From positions 124,001-188,000 of the forward strand of contig DATNEY010000027.1 in assembly GCA_035606665.1 (NCBI GenBank): a stretch of DNA of 64,000 nt, given 5' to 3'. Below, piece by piece: positions 43,254 to 50,953 of this stretch (position 1 is the first letter of the stretch; the number at the start of each line of letters is the position of its first letter). This DNA comes from DASUGC01 sp035606665. GTDB lineage: Bacteria; Acidobacteriota; Vicinamibacteria; Vicinamibacterales; SCN-69-37. The translations under genes and the position numbers were made by a program. A model generated the notes under the pieces. It was not told the origin of the DNA. It did not search any database and saw only the letters and a list, made by a program, of their open reading frames with translations.

Positions 43254-43287
43254 AAGGGCCGCGTCCTAGCCGCTGGACGACGGGGAC
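43213..43287 (-). tRNA. tRNA-Glu (anticodon UUC)
   Basis: On the minus strand: acceptor GTCCCCG pairs perfectly with CGGGGAC, anticodon stem CGGCC/GGCCG with loop CTTTCAA giving TTC, T arm GCGGG/CCCGC with loop TTCGATT. CCA is encoded at 43215-43213. It is the integration target of the island to its left and a substrate for MnmA by anticodon. Confidence 0.96.
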
Positions 43288-43381
43288 ACACGAACCTGAG
43301 AATCCGCAGCACCCGTTCGTCCCGTCGAACCCGTAGGACCCGCAGTACCCGCGCTCTCGCAGCCGTTAAGATTAACACGCC

Positions 43382-44968
43382 ATGCGGCCACGCCCTCTGA
43401 CCTCCGTCCTCGTACTTACCCTTGCCCTCTGCCCCCTGCCCTCTGCCCTCGAGGCTGTGCAGGCCCAGCGTTCATTCAATGTCGTCGAAGCGACCATCGC
43501 GGACATCCATGCGGCGTTCAAGGCAAAGCGGCTGACGTGCGCGGCGCTCGTGGATGCGTACCTCGCGCGAATTGCGGCGTACGACAAACAGGGGCCATCG
43601 CTGAACGCAGTCGTCGTTACGAACCCTGAAGCGCCGAAGCGCGCGGCCGAGTTGGACCGCGAGTACGCGCGACGTGGATTGACCGGCCCGCTCCATTGCA
43701 TCCCAATGGTCGTGAAGGACAACTACGAGACGATCGGACTGCAAAGCGCCAACGGATCGAAATCGATGGAGGGCTTCGTCTCGGACAAGGATGCCTTCCA
43801 GGTTGCCCGCATCAAAGCCGCCGGCGCCATCGTCATCGCCAAGACCAACATGGCTGAGTTCGCGTTCAGCCCTCAGGAATCGCTGAGTTCCATCCAGGGA
43901 CACACGAAGAACCCGTACGGTCTCGATCGCGTGCCGGCCGGATCGAGCGGCGGCACCGCCGCATCCGTTGCCGCGAGCTTCGCGGCAGTCGGACTCGGCA
44001 GCGACACTGGCAACTCAATCCGCGGGCCGTCTGCGCACAACGCCCTCGTAGGGATTCGTTCAACGATGGGCCTCACGAGCCGCGCGGGCGTGGTCCCGCT
44101 GAGCTACCTGGCCGATATTGCCGGCCCGATGGCGAGGACGGTTGAGGACGCGGTTCGTGTCTTCCAGGTCGTCGTCGGCGAAGACCCGGAGGATCCAGTC
44201 ACGGCAAGAAGTCACGGCCGGAAGATTCCGAACTACAGCGCATCGCTTGTCCGCACAGGACTCAAGGGCGCGCGGATCGGCATTCTGCGACAGGCCTACG
44301 AGCGGCCGAATCAAACCGTCGACGATGAAGTCGTCAAAGTGTTCACGCGCGCGCTCGAAGACCTGAAGAAGGCGGGCGCGACGGTTGTTGACGGCGTCAC
44401 GATCGAACGCGTGCAACGGCAGCAGGTCCAGGGCGGCGGTTCGTGCCGCGGCTTCAAGTACGACATCAATGACTATCTGGCCACGCGGGGCCAGAAAGCG
44501 CCCGTTCACTCCCTTGAAGAGATCGTGGCATCGGGCAAGTTCGACCCCTCGGTCGCCAACCGCTTGAAGCAAGCACAGTCTGGCAATCTTGGCGCGGGCC
44601 CGGACAGCGAGGCGTGCAAGGCAGACGCCGGGTATCGCGAAGCATTCGGCGCCGCAATCATCAAGGTGATGGACGAACAAAAACTGGACGCGCTCGTGTA
44701 CCCGACCTGGAGTCACCCGCCGCGGCCCATCGTCGCTGACGCTCAGACACCCACCGGCGACAACAGCCAGGTGTATTCGCCGACGTCGGGCTTCCCCGCC
44801 ATCACCGTGCCGATGGGCTACACGCGCGAGACGCTGCCGGCCGGCATGACGTTCCTCGGCCGGGCGTGGGACGAGCCGCGTCTCATCAAGCTTGCGTACG
44901 GATACGAGCAGGCGACGAAGCATCGACACGCTCCCGCCTCGACGCCGCCGCTCGGCGCCGTGAAGTAG
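43382..44968 (+). CDS. Secreted amidase (amidase signature family)
   Basis: A 528-residue exported amidase. A signal peptide (LVLTLALCPLPSALEAVQAQ) is present. The catalytic Lys is in MVVKDNYET; the Gly/Ser-rich signature is PAGSSGGTAASVAA, and the nucleophile region is GSDTGNSIRGPSAHN, so the Ser-cisSer-Lys triad is complete. It is not GatA, which lacks an export signal. The substrate (amide, peptide or aryl amide) is unknown. Its stop overlaps the transporter start by one base. Confidence 0.88.
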   Translation: MRPRPLTSVLVLTLALCPLPSALEAVQAQRSFNVVEATIADIHAAFKAKRLTCAALVDAYLARIAAYDKQGPSLNAVVVTNPEAPKRAAELDREYARRGLTGPLHCIPMVVKDNYETIGLQSANGSKSMEGFVSDKDAFQVARIKAAGAIVIAKTNMAEFAFSPQESLSSIQGHTKNPYGLDRVPAGSSGGTAASVAASFAAVGLGSDTGNSIRGPSAHNALVGIRSTMGLTSRAGVVPLSYLADIAGPMARTVEDAVRVFQVVVGEDPEDPVTARSHGRKIPNYSASLVRTGLKGARIGILRQAYERPNQTVDDEVVKVFTRALEDLKKAGATVVDGVTIERVQRQQVQGGGSCRGFKYDINDYLATRGQKAPVHSLEEIVASGKFDPSVANRLKQAQSGNLGAGPDSEACKADAGYREAFGAAIIKVMDEQKLDALVYPTWSHPPRPIVADAQTPTGDNSQVYSPTSGFPAITVPMGYTRETLPAGMTFLGRAWDEPRLIKLAYGYEQATKHRHAPASTPPLGAVK

Positions 44969-45795
44969 TGCAAACCACGCTTTTCACACTCGCGGCACTT
45001 GCCTGCTTCGCCGCGAACAGTCTGCTCACCCGCGGCGCGCTCGGGCCCGGGTGGCTGGACGCGCCAGGATTCACGATCGTCAGACTCACAACCGGCGCTG
45101 CGATGCTGGCTGTCCTGTTGCGGCTTCGAGGGACTGCCGCCGGAGAACGTGGCTCCTGGCGATCGGCGTTCGCTCTCGCAGGTTACGCCGTCGCGTTCAC
45201 GATCGCGTACACGCGCATCGGCGCCGGCGTAGGGGCGTTGCTCCTCTTCGGCGCAGTTCAAGTGACGATGATCGGAACGGGACTCGTGAAGGGTGAACGC
45301 CCACTCGCTCGCGACTGGCTCGGACTGATCCTGGCCGCCGGCGGTCTCGCCTGGCTCACGTTGCCGGGGGCAAGCGCGCCGGATCTCACCGGCGCGCTGC
45401 TCATGGTGATCGCCGGCGCGGCGTGGGGCGCGTATTCCATCATCGGCCGGCGCAGCCGCGATCCGCTCGCCGCGACCGCGGGTAATTTCTGGCGCGCGGC
45501 CATATTGGGCGCGATCGCGCTTGGCTGGTTTCACGCCCCCGGCTCGCTGACGTGGCCGGGCGTGCTCCTCGCCGCCACCTCCGGGGCCATCGCCTCCGGC
45601 GTTGGATACACCTTTTGGTACAGCGCACTCCCGCATCTCACCGCCTGGCGCGCGGCGCTGGTGCAGCTCTCAGTGCCGGTGATCACCGCGCTCGCGGCCA
45701 TCGCGCTGCTCAATGAGACCTTCTCGTCGCGCCTGGCCATCGCGACGGTGCTGGTCGCGGCGGGGGTGGGTGTCACGTTGGCCCGCCGGACGTGA
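44968..45795 (+). CDS. DMT-family transporter (EamA)
   Basis: A 275-residue protein with ten helices in two EamA halves (for example FTLAALACFAANSLLTRGAL and LLMVIAGAAWGAYSIIGRRS, WRAALVQLSVPVITALAAIALLNE). The GTG start shares a base with the amidase stop. The substrate is unknown; export of amino acids or metabolites is usual in this family. Coupling with a secreted amidase suggests uptake or release of its products. Confidence 0.85.
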   Translation: MQTTLFTLAALACFAANSLLTRGALGPGWLDAPGFTIVRLTTGAAMLAVLLRLRGTAAGERGSWRSAFALAGYAVAFTIAYTRIGAGVGALLLFGAVQVTMIGTGLVKGERPLARDWLGLILAAGGLAWLTLPGASAPDLTGALLMVIAGAAWGAYSIIGRRSRDPLAATAGNFWRAAILGAIALGWFHAPGSLTWPGVLLAATSGAIASGVGYTFWYSALPHLTAWRAALVQLSVPVITALAAIALLNETFSSRLAIATVLVAAGVGVTLARRT

Positions 45796-45802
45796 TTGGC
45801 CC

Positions 45803-45824
45803 GGCTGGGTCTTAAGACCCGGCC
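45803..45824. repeat. GC-rich hairpin with TTAA loop
   Basis: A 9-bp stem (GGCTGGGTC/GACCCGGCC with one G-T pair) and a TTAA loop lie just after the transporter stop. It may end transcription or belong to the paired hairpin family. Confidence 0.5.
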
Positions 45825-45849
45825 TCCATTTGAGCTATCTTGTTGGGCG

Positions 45850-46143
45850 ATGTCCGAACGAACGGCCCCTTCACTGGTGAAGCTCGATGAACTCCTGGCG
45901 GCGATAAAGACGCTGCCGGCCAGCTCTGCGAAAGACGAGATCCTCGAGACCACTGAGGCGCTGAGGCGCGCCGTCGCCGCGTTTCACATGGAGGCCATCC
46001 GCTTCCGCATGTACTCCGTAGAGCGTCAGTTGCGGAAGGACGGCAACGCGAAGTGCCAGGAAGCCTTCGAGAGCGTGCGGCACGAGCTCGAGACGGCGGG
46101 TTTCCACACGAGATCGCACGCCGCGCCGGGACAAACCACGTAG
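45850..46143 (+). CDS. Uncharacterised helical protein
   Basis: A 97-residue helical protein (LVKLDELLAAIKTL, EILETTEALRRAVAAFHMEA, FRMYSVERQLRKDG). GGGCG precedes the ATG. No family is recognised. It is flanked by a hairpin and by GATTTGG/GATCTGG repeats. Confidence 0.55.
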   Translation: MSERTAPSLVKLDELLAAIKTLPASSAKDEILETTEALRRAVAAFHMEAIRFRMYSVERQLRKDGNAKCQEAFESVRHELETAGFHTRSHAAPGQTT

Positions 46144-46180
46144 ATTGGTGATTTGGCGATCTGGCGATTTGGCGATCTGG
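46144..46180. repeat. GATTTGG/GATCTGG tandem tract
   Basis: Alternating GATTTGGC and GATCTGGC units fill this gap between converging genes. The same units form the long palindrome at 47958-48048. Confidence 0.65.
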
Positions 46181-46181
46181 C

Positions 46182-46898
46182 TCACGCCAACAGAGCCGCC
46201 AGCGCTGAATCTACCGGAGTAAGGGAAGAGATCTCGGCGACCTTCACGTCCCGCGCGGGCAGGCGGCGCCAGTTGAACCAGATCGGTCTGATGCCCGCCG
46301 CCAGTGCGCCGGCGATGTCGGTGTCCCAGGCGTCGCCAACCATCACTGTCTCCTCAGCCTGCAGACCGAGTGCATCGAGAGCCGCCTGGTAGATCCCAGT
46401 CGCCGGCTTCGCGATGCCTACGGCTTCCGACGTGATGAGCGCATCGACATGCGCTTCGAGCGCGCAGCCTTTCATCTTCTGTTGCTGTTCAGCGGTGAGG
46501 TTGTTCGTAACGATGGCGATGGAGAGATCGCGAGCTCTGAGTACTGTGAGGAGTTCGACGGCGCCTGCGACCGCGCGCCAGTTGGATTGATAGGCGGCGC
46601 GATACCGCATCGCCAGGTCCCATGCACGTGACTGACCTGTTTCGTCCGCACCAGCGTCCGCGAGCAGCCGCCGGAATCGCTCGCGTCGCGCGTCGTCGAT
46701 CGATATGCGGCCCGCAACTACTTCACGATGAATGCTTTCCAGCACGTCGCTGTGGCGGCGCCGGAGCTCGGCGAGACTCCAGACCGAGAACGTCGCGTCC
46801 TCGCCGCGCAGCACCGCCGTGGCGCATTCGGTCGCGTGGTTGTGATCGAAAAGCGTGTCGTCCAGATCGAACAACACGCCCCGCAAGGCGTGCGTCAT
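46182..46898 (-). CDS. HAD-superfamily hydrolase
   Basis: A 238-residue phosphatase-like protein. Motif I is DLDDTLFD (nucleophile Asp first), motif II IVTNNL, and motif III/IV MVGDAWDTDIAGA, with a helical cap domain between ~20 and 85, so it belongs to subfamily IA (YjjG-like pyrimidine nucleotidase or phosphoglycolate-type). The substrate is unknown. Its start overlaps the stop of the Tat-exported protein by 4 bases. Confidence 0.88.
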   Translation of the reverse strand: MTHALRGVLFDLDDTLFDHNHATECATAVLRGEDATFSVWSLAELRRRHSDVLESIHREVVAGRISIDDARRERFRRLLADAGADETGQSRAWDLAMRYRAAYQSNWRAVAGAVELLTVLRARDLSIAIVTNNLTAEQQQKMKGCALEAHVDALITSEAVGIAKPATGIYQAALDALGLQAEETVMVGDAWDTDIAGALAAGIRPIWFNWRRLPARDVKVAEISSLTPVDSALAALLA

Positions 46899-47482
46899 GC
46901 GTCGAGCAGGAAATCGAAGCCGTAGGCGTTCTCTGCGCCTGCAACCTTCTTCATTACAAGCGCCGGCTTGAACTGTGAATCACGCGCCGCAACCGAGTCA
47001 TCCGGAAAGAACAGCACTGTCGCGAGCGGCTTCTTCCCTGCCGGCGCGATGCGAACACCGATGCGACGAGCCCGTCCCGCGAGTGCTCCCGGCACGACCG
47101 TCGTCAGCGAATAGCGGCCCTCGGCATCCGTCAGCACGGCTCCGCGAAGCCGAAAGCCTGTAGCCTGCAACTTGCCGTCTGGGCCGGCCTGCCAAAAGTC
47201 GACCCGGGCGCCCTTGATTCGGCCGCAGGTCAGCCCGGTCACGTAACCAGCAAGGGTCATGCGCGTCCCAGTCTCACCAGGGTCGATGAGGCTGGAACGC
47301 ACCGGTGCGCCCGGACGGTAGTCGGTGCCCAGTACGGCCGGCGTCAGGTCGTCCTTGCAGGGCGGCGCCGGCAACAGAAACTTGTCGAGCCCGTTCTGGG
47401 CCGTCTCGCCCCGCGCCGTACCGGCCGCAACCGGCACCGTGGCAGCGAGTACGGCGAGGAACTCCCGGCGGGTCGGCGGCAT
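46895..47482 (-). CDS. Intradiol dioxygenase-like secreted protein lacking iron ligands
   Basis: A 195-residue exported protein. The start TRREFLAVLAATVPVAAG is a Tat-type signal. The fold is like protocatechuate 3,4-dioxygenase beta (LAGYVTGLTCGRIKGARVDFWQAG, then DAEGRYSLTTVVPG). The protein contains no histidine at all, so the usual two-Tyr two-His Fe(III) site cannot form and it is probably not a classic dioxygenase. ATG 47482 is used because the upstream frame overlaps the bacilliredoxin promoter. It is coupled to the HAD gene. Confidence 0.78.
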   Translation of the reverse strand: MPPTRREFLAVLAATVPVAAGTARGETAQNGLDKFLLPAPPCKDDLTPAVLGTDYRPGAPVRSSLIDPGETGTRMTLAGYVTGLTCGRIKGARVDFWQAGPDGKLQATGFRLRGAVLTDAEGRYSLTTVVPGALAGRARRIGVRIAPAGKKPLATVLFFPDDSVAARDSQFKPALVMKKVAGAENAYGFDFLLDA

Positions 47483-47536
47483 ATATAATCTGATGTTAGT
47501 CGATCGAACGTTTTCCCAGCCTTTGAAGGAGTTCAC

Positions 47537-47953
47537 GTGCCCTACCCTGAATATCTCGTCGCACCCATGCGCCAGGAATTGGTGGCCGTCGGAGCGCGCG
47601 AGTGCCGCACGCCCGCGGATGTTGATGACGTCTTGAAGCAGCCCGGCACCACGATGATGGTGGTCAATTCCGTGTGCGGCTGCGCAGCCGGCAAGGCGCG
47701 TCCCGGCATCGCGATGGCGCTGCAGCACGAAGTGCGGCCGAAAAACATCGCCACGGTTTTTGCCGGAGCCGACATCGACGCCACCGACCGCGCGCGTCAA
47801 CTCATGACCGGCTTTGCGCCATCGTCGCCGTCGATCGCCCTCTTCCGTGACGGCAAGCTCGTGTACATGGTCGAACGGCGCGACATCGAACAGCGCACGG
47901 CGGAAGGCATCGCGGACCTGCTGACGCTCGCCTTCGACAAGCACTGCGCTTAG
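47537..47953 (+). CDS. Bacilliredoxin (BrxA/BrxB, YphP/YqiW family)
   Basis: A 138-residue thiol-disulfide protein that removes bacillithiol from S-bacillithiolated proteins in species that make this thiol. The start YPEYLVAPMRQELVAVG and the redox motif CGC in VNSVCGCAAGKARP are diagnostic. GTG start has GAAGGAG 5 bases upstream. Bacillithiol synthesis genes are not in the window. It is divergent from the Tat-exported protein gene. Confidence 0.92.
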   Translation: MPYPEYLVAPMRQELVAVGARECRTPADVDDVLKQPGTTMMVVNSVCGCAAGKARPGIAMALQHEVRPKNIATVFAGADIDATDRARQLMTGFAPSSPSIALFRDGKLVYMVERRDIEQRTAEGIADLLTLAFDKHCA

Positions 47954-47957
47954 TCTC

Positions 47958-48048
47958 AATTTGGCGATTTGGGGATTTGGCGATCTGGCGATCTGGCGAT
48001 TTCAAATCACCAGATCACCAGATCACCAAATCACAAATCACCAAATTC
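47958..48048. repeat. Long imperfect palindrome of GATTTGG/GATCTGG units
   Basis: Left arm ~47958-48002 and right arm ~48005-48048 are near-exact reverse complements of about 44 bases; the differences are mainly C/A positions. It lies between the converging bacilliredoxin and purA genes and touches the purA stop, so it probably serves as a bidirectional terminator. Confidence 0.75.
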
Positions 48049-49324
48049 AAATGTCTTGCCGCAGAATCGTGTGGTCTCTGTCTGAGCCGGTGGAAATGAT
48101 CGCCGCCGGCACGCCACTCGTCTCTTCCAGTCTGGCGATGTAGCGGCGGGCGCCGTCGGGCAGCTTATCGAAGTCGGTGATGCCAAGTGTCGGCTGCGAC
48201 CAGCCGGGAATCGTCTCGTAGATCGGCTCGCAGGCCGCCAGCTGCGACACTTCGCTCGGCATCTCGGTCAGCACTTCTGAACCGCAGCGATAGGCCGTGC
48301 AGATCTCCAGCTCCTTCAGGCCGTCGAGCACGTCGAGCTTGGTGATAGCCAGCGCGTTGAGACCATTCACGCGGGCGGCGTAGCGCACGGCAACCGCGTC
48401 GTACCAGCCGCACCGACGCGGCCGGCCTGTTGAAGCGCCGTACTCCATTCCCGTTTCACGAAGCCGCTCGCCCATTTCACCGAGGAGCTCCGTCGGCAGC
48501 GGTCCCGCGCCGACGCGGGTCGTATAGGCCTTGGCCACGCCAAGCACCTTGCCGATCGCGCTCGGTCCAACGCCCAGGCCCGTGGCCGCGCCGCCGGCGG
48601 TCGAATTCGAGGACGTGACGAACGGATAGGTACCGTGATCGATGTCGAGAAGGGTTCCCTGCGCACCCTCGAACATCACGCGCTTTCCCGCCGCGAGCTC
48701 GTTGTGGAGCCGCAGCGACGTATCGGTGACGAACGGCTTGAGGCGGACCCAGACCTTTCGCAGATCCGCGAGCACGTCCTGCCACTTCATCTCGTTGTTG
48801 CCGACCAGACGATTCCGCGCGGCGACATTCTCGCGCACCGCCGCAGCCAGCGCGCCATCGTCCGCGACGTCGCGAAGATCGCCGACACGGATTCCGCGAC
48901 GGCCAATCTTGTCCTCGTATGCCGGCCCGATACCGCGCGACGTCGTTCCAATCTTCTGCTCGCCGCGCCGGGCTTCCGACAGCACATCGAGCTCCCGGTG
49001 ATACGGCAGGATGACGTGGGCCTTATCGCTCACGAGCAGGCGGCCCGCGACGTCGATGCCCATCGGGGCCAGCTTGTCGAGCTCAGCGAACAGTGCGTGG
49101 GGATCGACGACGACGCCGTTGCCGATGATGCAGATGATCCCGGGCCTTAGGATGCCTGACGGAATCAGATGCAGTACGAACTTCGTGCCGCCGACGTACA
49201 CCGTGTGTCCGGCGTTGTGTCCGCCCTGATAGCGCGCGACCACCGAGAAACCAGGTGTCAGTAAATCAACGATCTTTCCCTTGCCCTCATCGCCCCACTG
49301 GGCGCCAAGCACGCACAGATTCAT
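48047..49324 (-). CDS. purA: Adenylosuccinate synthase
   Basis: A 425-residue GTP-dependent enzyme joining IMP and aspartate in AMP synthesis. The start VLGAQWGDEGKGKIVDLL is the P-loop-like signature, followed by QGGHNAGHTV, GIGPAYEDK, the active-site Lys/His region and TTRVGAGPLPTEL. The length is right. ATG 49324 is chosen as the family start (21 codons into the open frame). It is divergent from hutH with 34 bases between, so both promoters lie in or before the opposite genes. Confidence 0.96.
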   Translation of the reverse strand: MNLCVLGAQWGDEGKGKIVDLLTPGFSVVARYQGGHNAGHTVYVGGTKFVLHLIPSGILRPGIICIIGNGVVVDPHALFAELDKLAPMGIDVAGRLLVSDKAHVILPYHRELDVLSEARRGEQKIGTTSRGIGPAYEDKIGRRGIRVGDLRDVADDGALAAAVRENVAARNRLVGNNEMKWQDVLADLRKVWVRLKPFVTDTSLRLHNELAAGKRVMFEGAQGTLLDIDHGTYPFVTSSNSTAGGAATGLGVGPSAIGKVLGVAKAYTTRVGAGPLPTELLGEMGERLRETGMEYGASTGRPRRCGWYDAVAVRYAARVNGLNALAITKLDVLDGLKELEICTAYRCGSEVLTEMPSEVSQLAACEPIYETIPGWSQPTLGITDFDKLPDGARRYIARLEETSGVPAAIISTGSDRDHTILRQDI

Positions 49325-49358
49325 GTCGCTAAGATGATACCCTTGGCGGCCGACGGAA

Positions 49359-50873
49359 ATGGTTTTTCTCGACGGTTCCACACTCACACTCGATCAGCTT
49401 TCACTCGTCGCGCACGGACGCGAACGGGTTGACCTCGATCCCGCGGCGCGCGAGCGCGTGCGCGCCTCGCGCGCCGTCGTCGAACGCGCCGCCGCCAGCG
49501 GCCTCGCCGTCTACGGCGTGAATACCGGTTTCGGCGCGCTGGCGGACGTCGCGATTCCTTCACATCAGCTCGACCGCCTGCAGCTCAACCTGTTGCGCAG
49601 CCATGCCGCGGGCGTCGGCGATCCGCTTCCGTCGCCCGTCGTGCGCGCCATCATGACGCTCCGCGCCAACGTCCTCGCGAAGGGCTTTTCGGGGATTCGT
49701 CTCGAGACACTCGATGCGCTCATCGGGCTGATCAACGCGCGCGTACATCCGCGCGTGCCGTCTCGCGGTTCGGTCGGCGCGAGCGGCGATCTGGCGCCGC
49801 TCGCGCATCTCGCGCTCGTCCTCGTCGGCGAAGGCGACGCCGAGCACGACGGCGCCGTCGTCTCCGGCGCCGACGCCCTCGCGCGCGCCGGCCTCCGGCC
49901 GGTCGCGCTCGGGCCGAAGGAGGGCCTGGCGCTGATCAACGGCACGCAGGCCAGCGCCGCCGTGCTGGGGCTCGCCGTGCTCGACGCGGAGCGCCTCGCG
50001 CGCGCCGCCGACATCGCGACCGCGATGTCGGTGGACGCGCTGCGCGGGTCGTTCCACGCGTTCGAGGCGCGGATCCACGCGGCCCGGCCGGTCCCCGGCC
50101 AGGCCGCGTCGGCCGCCAATCTGCTCCGGCTCGGCGCCGGCAGCGGCATCAACAGGTCCCACGAGAACTGCGGCAAGGTACAGGACGCCTACGCCCTTCG
50201 CTGCGCCCCCCAGGTCCACGGCGCGGCGCGCGAAGCGATCGGCTTCGCGCGCCGTTTCGCCGAAATCGAGGCCAATTCCGCGACCGACAACCCGATGGTC
50301 TTTGCCGATTCCGGCGACATCGTCTCGGGCGGCAATTTCCATGGGGCGCCGGTCGCGCTCGGCGCGGACACGCTGGCCATCGGCCTGACGCAACTCGCGT
50401 CGATCAGCGAGCGGCGTACCGACCGCATGATGACGGCGCACGAGAGCGGCCTGCCGTCATTCCTGATTCGGGACTCCGGCCTCAACTCCGGCCTGATGAT
50501 GGCGCACGTGACCGCCGCCGCGCTGGTCTCCGAGATGAAGACGCTCGCACATCCAGCCGCCGCGGACTCGATCCCGACGTCCGCGGGACGCGAAGATCAC
50601 GTCAGCATGAGCATGTGGGCTTCGCTCAAGGCCGCGCGTGTCGTTGAGCTTGCAACCGACGTCGTATCGATCGAAGTGCTCGCGGCCTGCCAGGGCATCG
50701 ACCTTCTGGCGCCGCTCGCCACGTCGCGCGCCCTTACCGCCGCGCACGCGGCCGTGCGGCGCGACGTGCCGACGATCGACGTCGATCGATCGCCGGCACT
50801 TGACATTCACAGAATTGGCGTACTCATTCGCACGGGCGCGCTCGAACGCGCGTGCGGCGAATCACTCGCGTGA
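49359..50873 (+). CDS. hutH: Histidine ammonia-lyase
   Basis: A 504-residue enzyme that deaminates histidine to trans-urocanate. The self-made MIO cofactor comes from A141SG143 in GSVGASGDLAPLAH. YGVNTGFG, QNLLRSHA-like LNLLRSHAAG, and SATDNPMVF (NSATDNP) are also present. It is very high in GC. hutU follows after 80 bases with its own promoter-like site. Confidence 0.95.
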   Translation: MVFLDGSTLTLDQLSLVAHGRERVDLDPAARERVRASRAVVERAAASGLAVYGVNTGFGALADVAIPSHQLDRLQLNLLRSHAAGVGDPLPSPVVRAIMTLRANVLAKGFSGIRLETLDALIGLINARVHPRVPSRGSVGASGDLAPLAHLALVLVGEGDAEHDGAVVSGADALARAGLRPVALGPKEGLALINGTQASAAVLGLAVLDAERLARAADIATAMSVDALRGSFHAFEARIHAARPVPGQAASAANLLRLGAGSGINRSHENCGKVQDAYALRCAPQVHGAAREAIGFARRFAEIEANSATDNPMVFADSGDIVSGGNFHGAPVALGADTLAIGLTQLASISERRTDRMMTAHESGLPSFLIRDSGLNSGLMMAHVTAAALVSEMKTLAHPAAADSIPTSAGREDHVSMSMWASLKAARVVELATDVVSIEVLAACQGIDLLAPLATSRALTAAHAAVRRDVPTIDVDRSPALDIHRIGVLIRTGALERACGESLA

Positions 50874-50884
50874 CGGAAACTGTG

Positions 50885-50913
50885 TTGACACTGTCGGGAG
50901 CGTTCTTTAGAGT
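50885..50913 (+). promoter_or_regulatory. Sigma-70-type promoter before hutU
   Basis: TTGACA (50885-50890) and TAGAGT (50908-50913) are spaced by 17 bases. The site lies 41 bases before the hutU ATG, so hutU may be made apart from hutH. Confidence 0.55.
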
Positions 50914-50953
50914 GGCAACTTCCCTGTCTCGCATCTGAACTTGTAGTTCGTTC

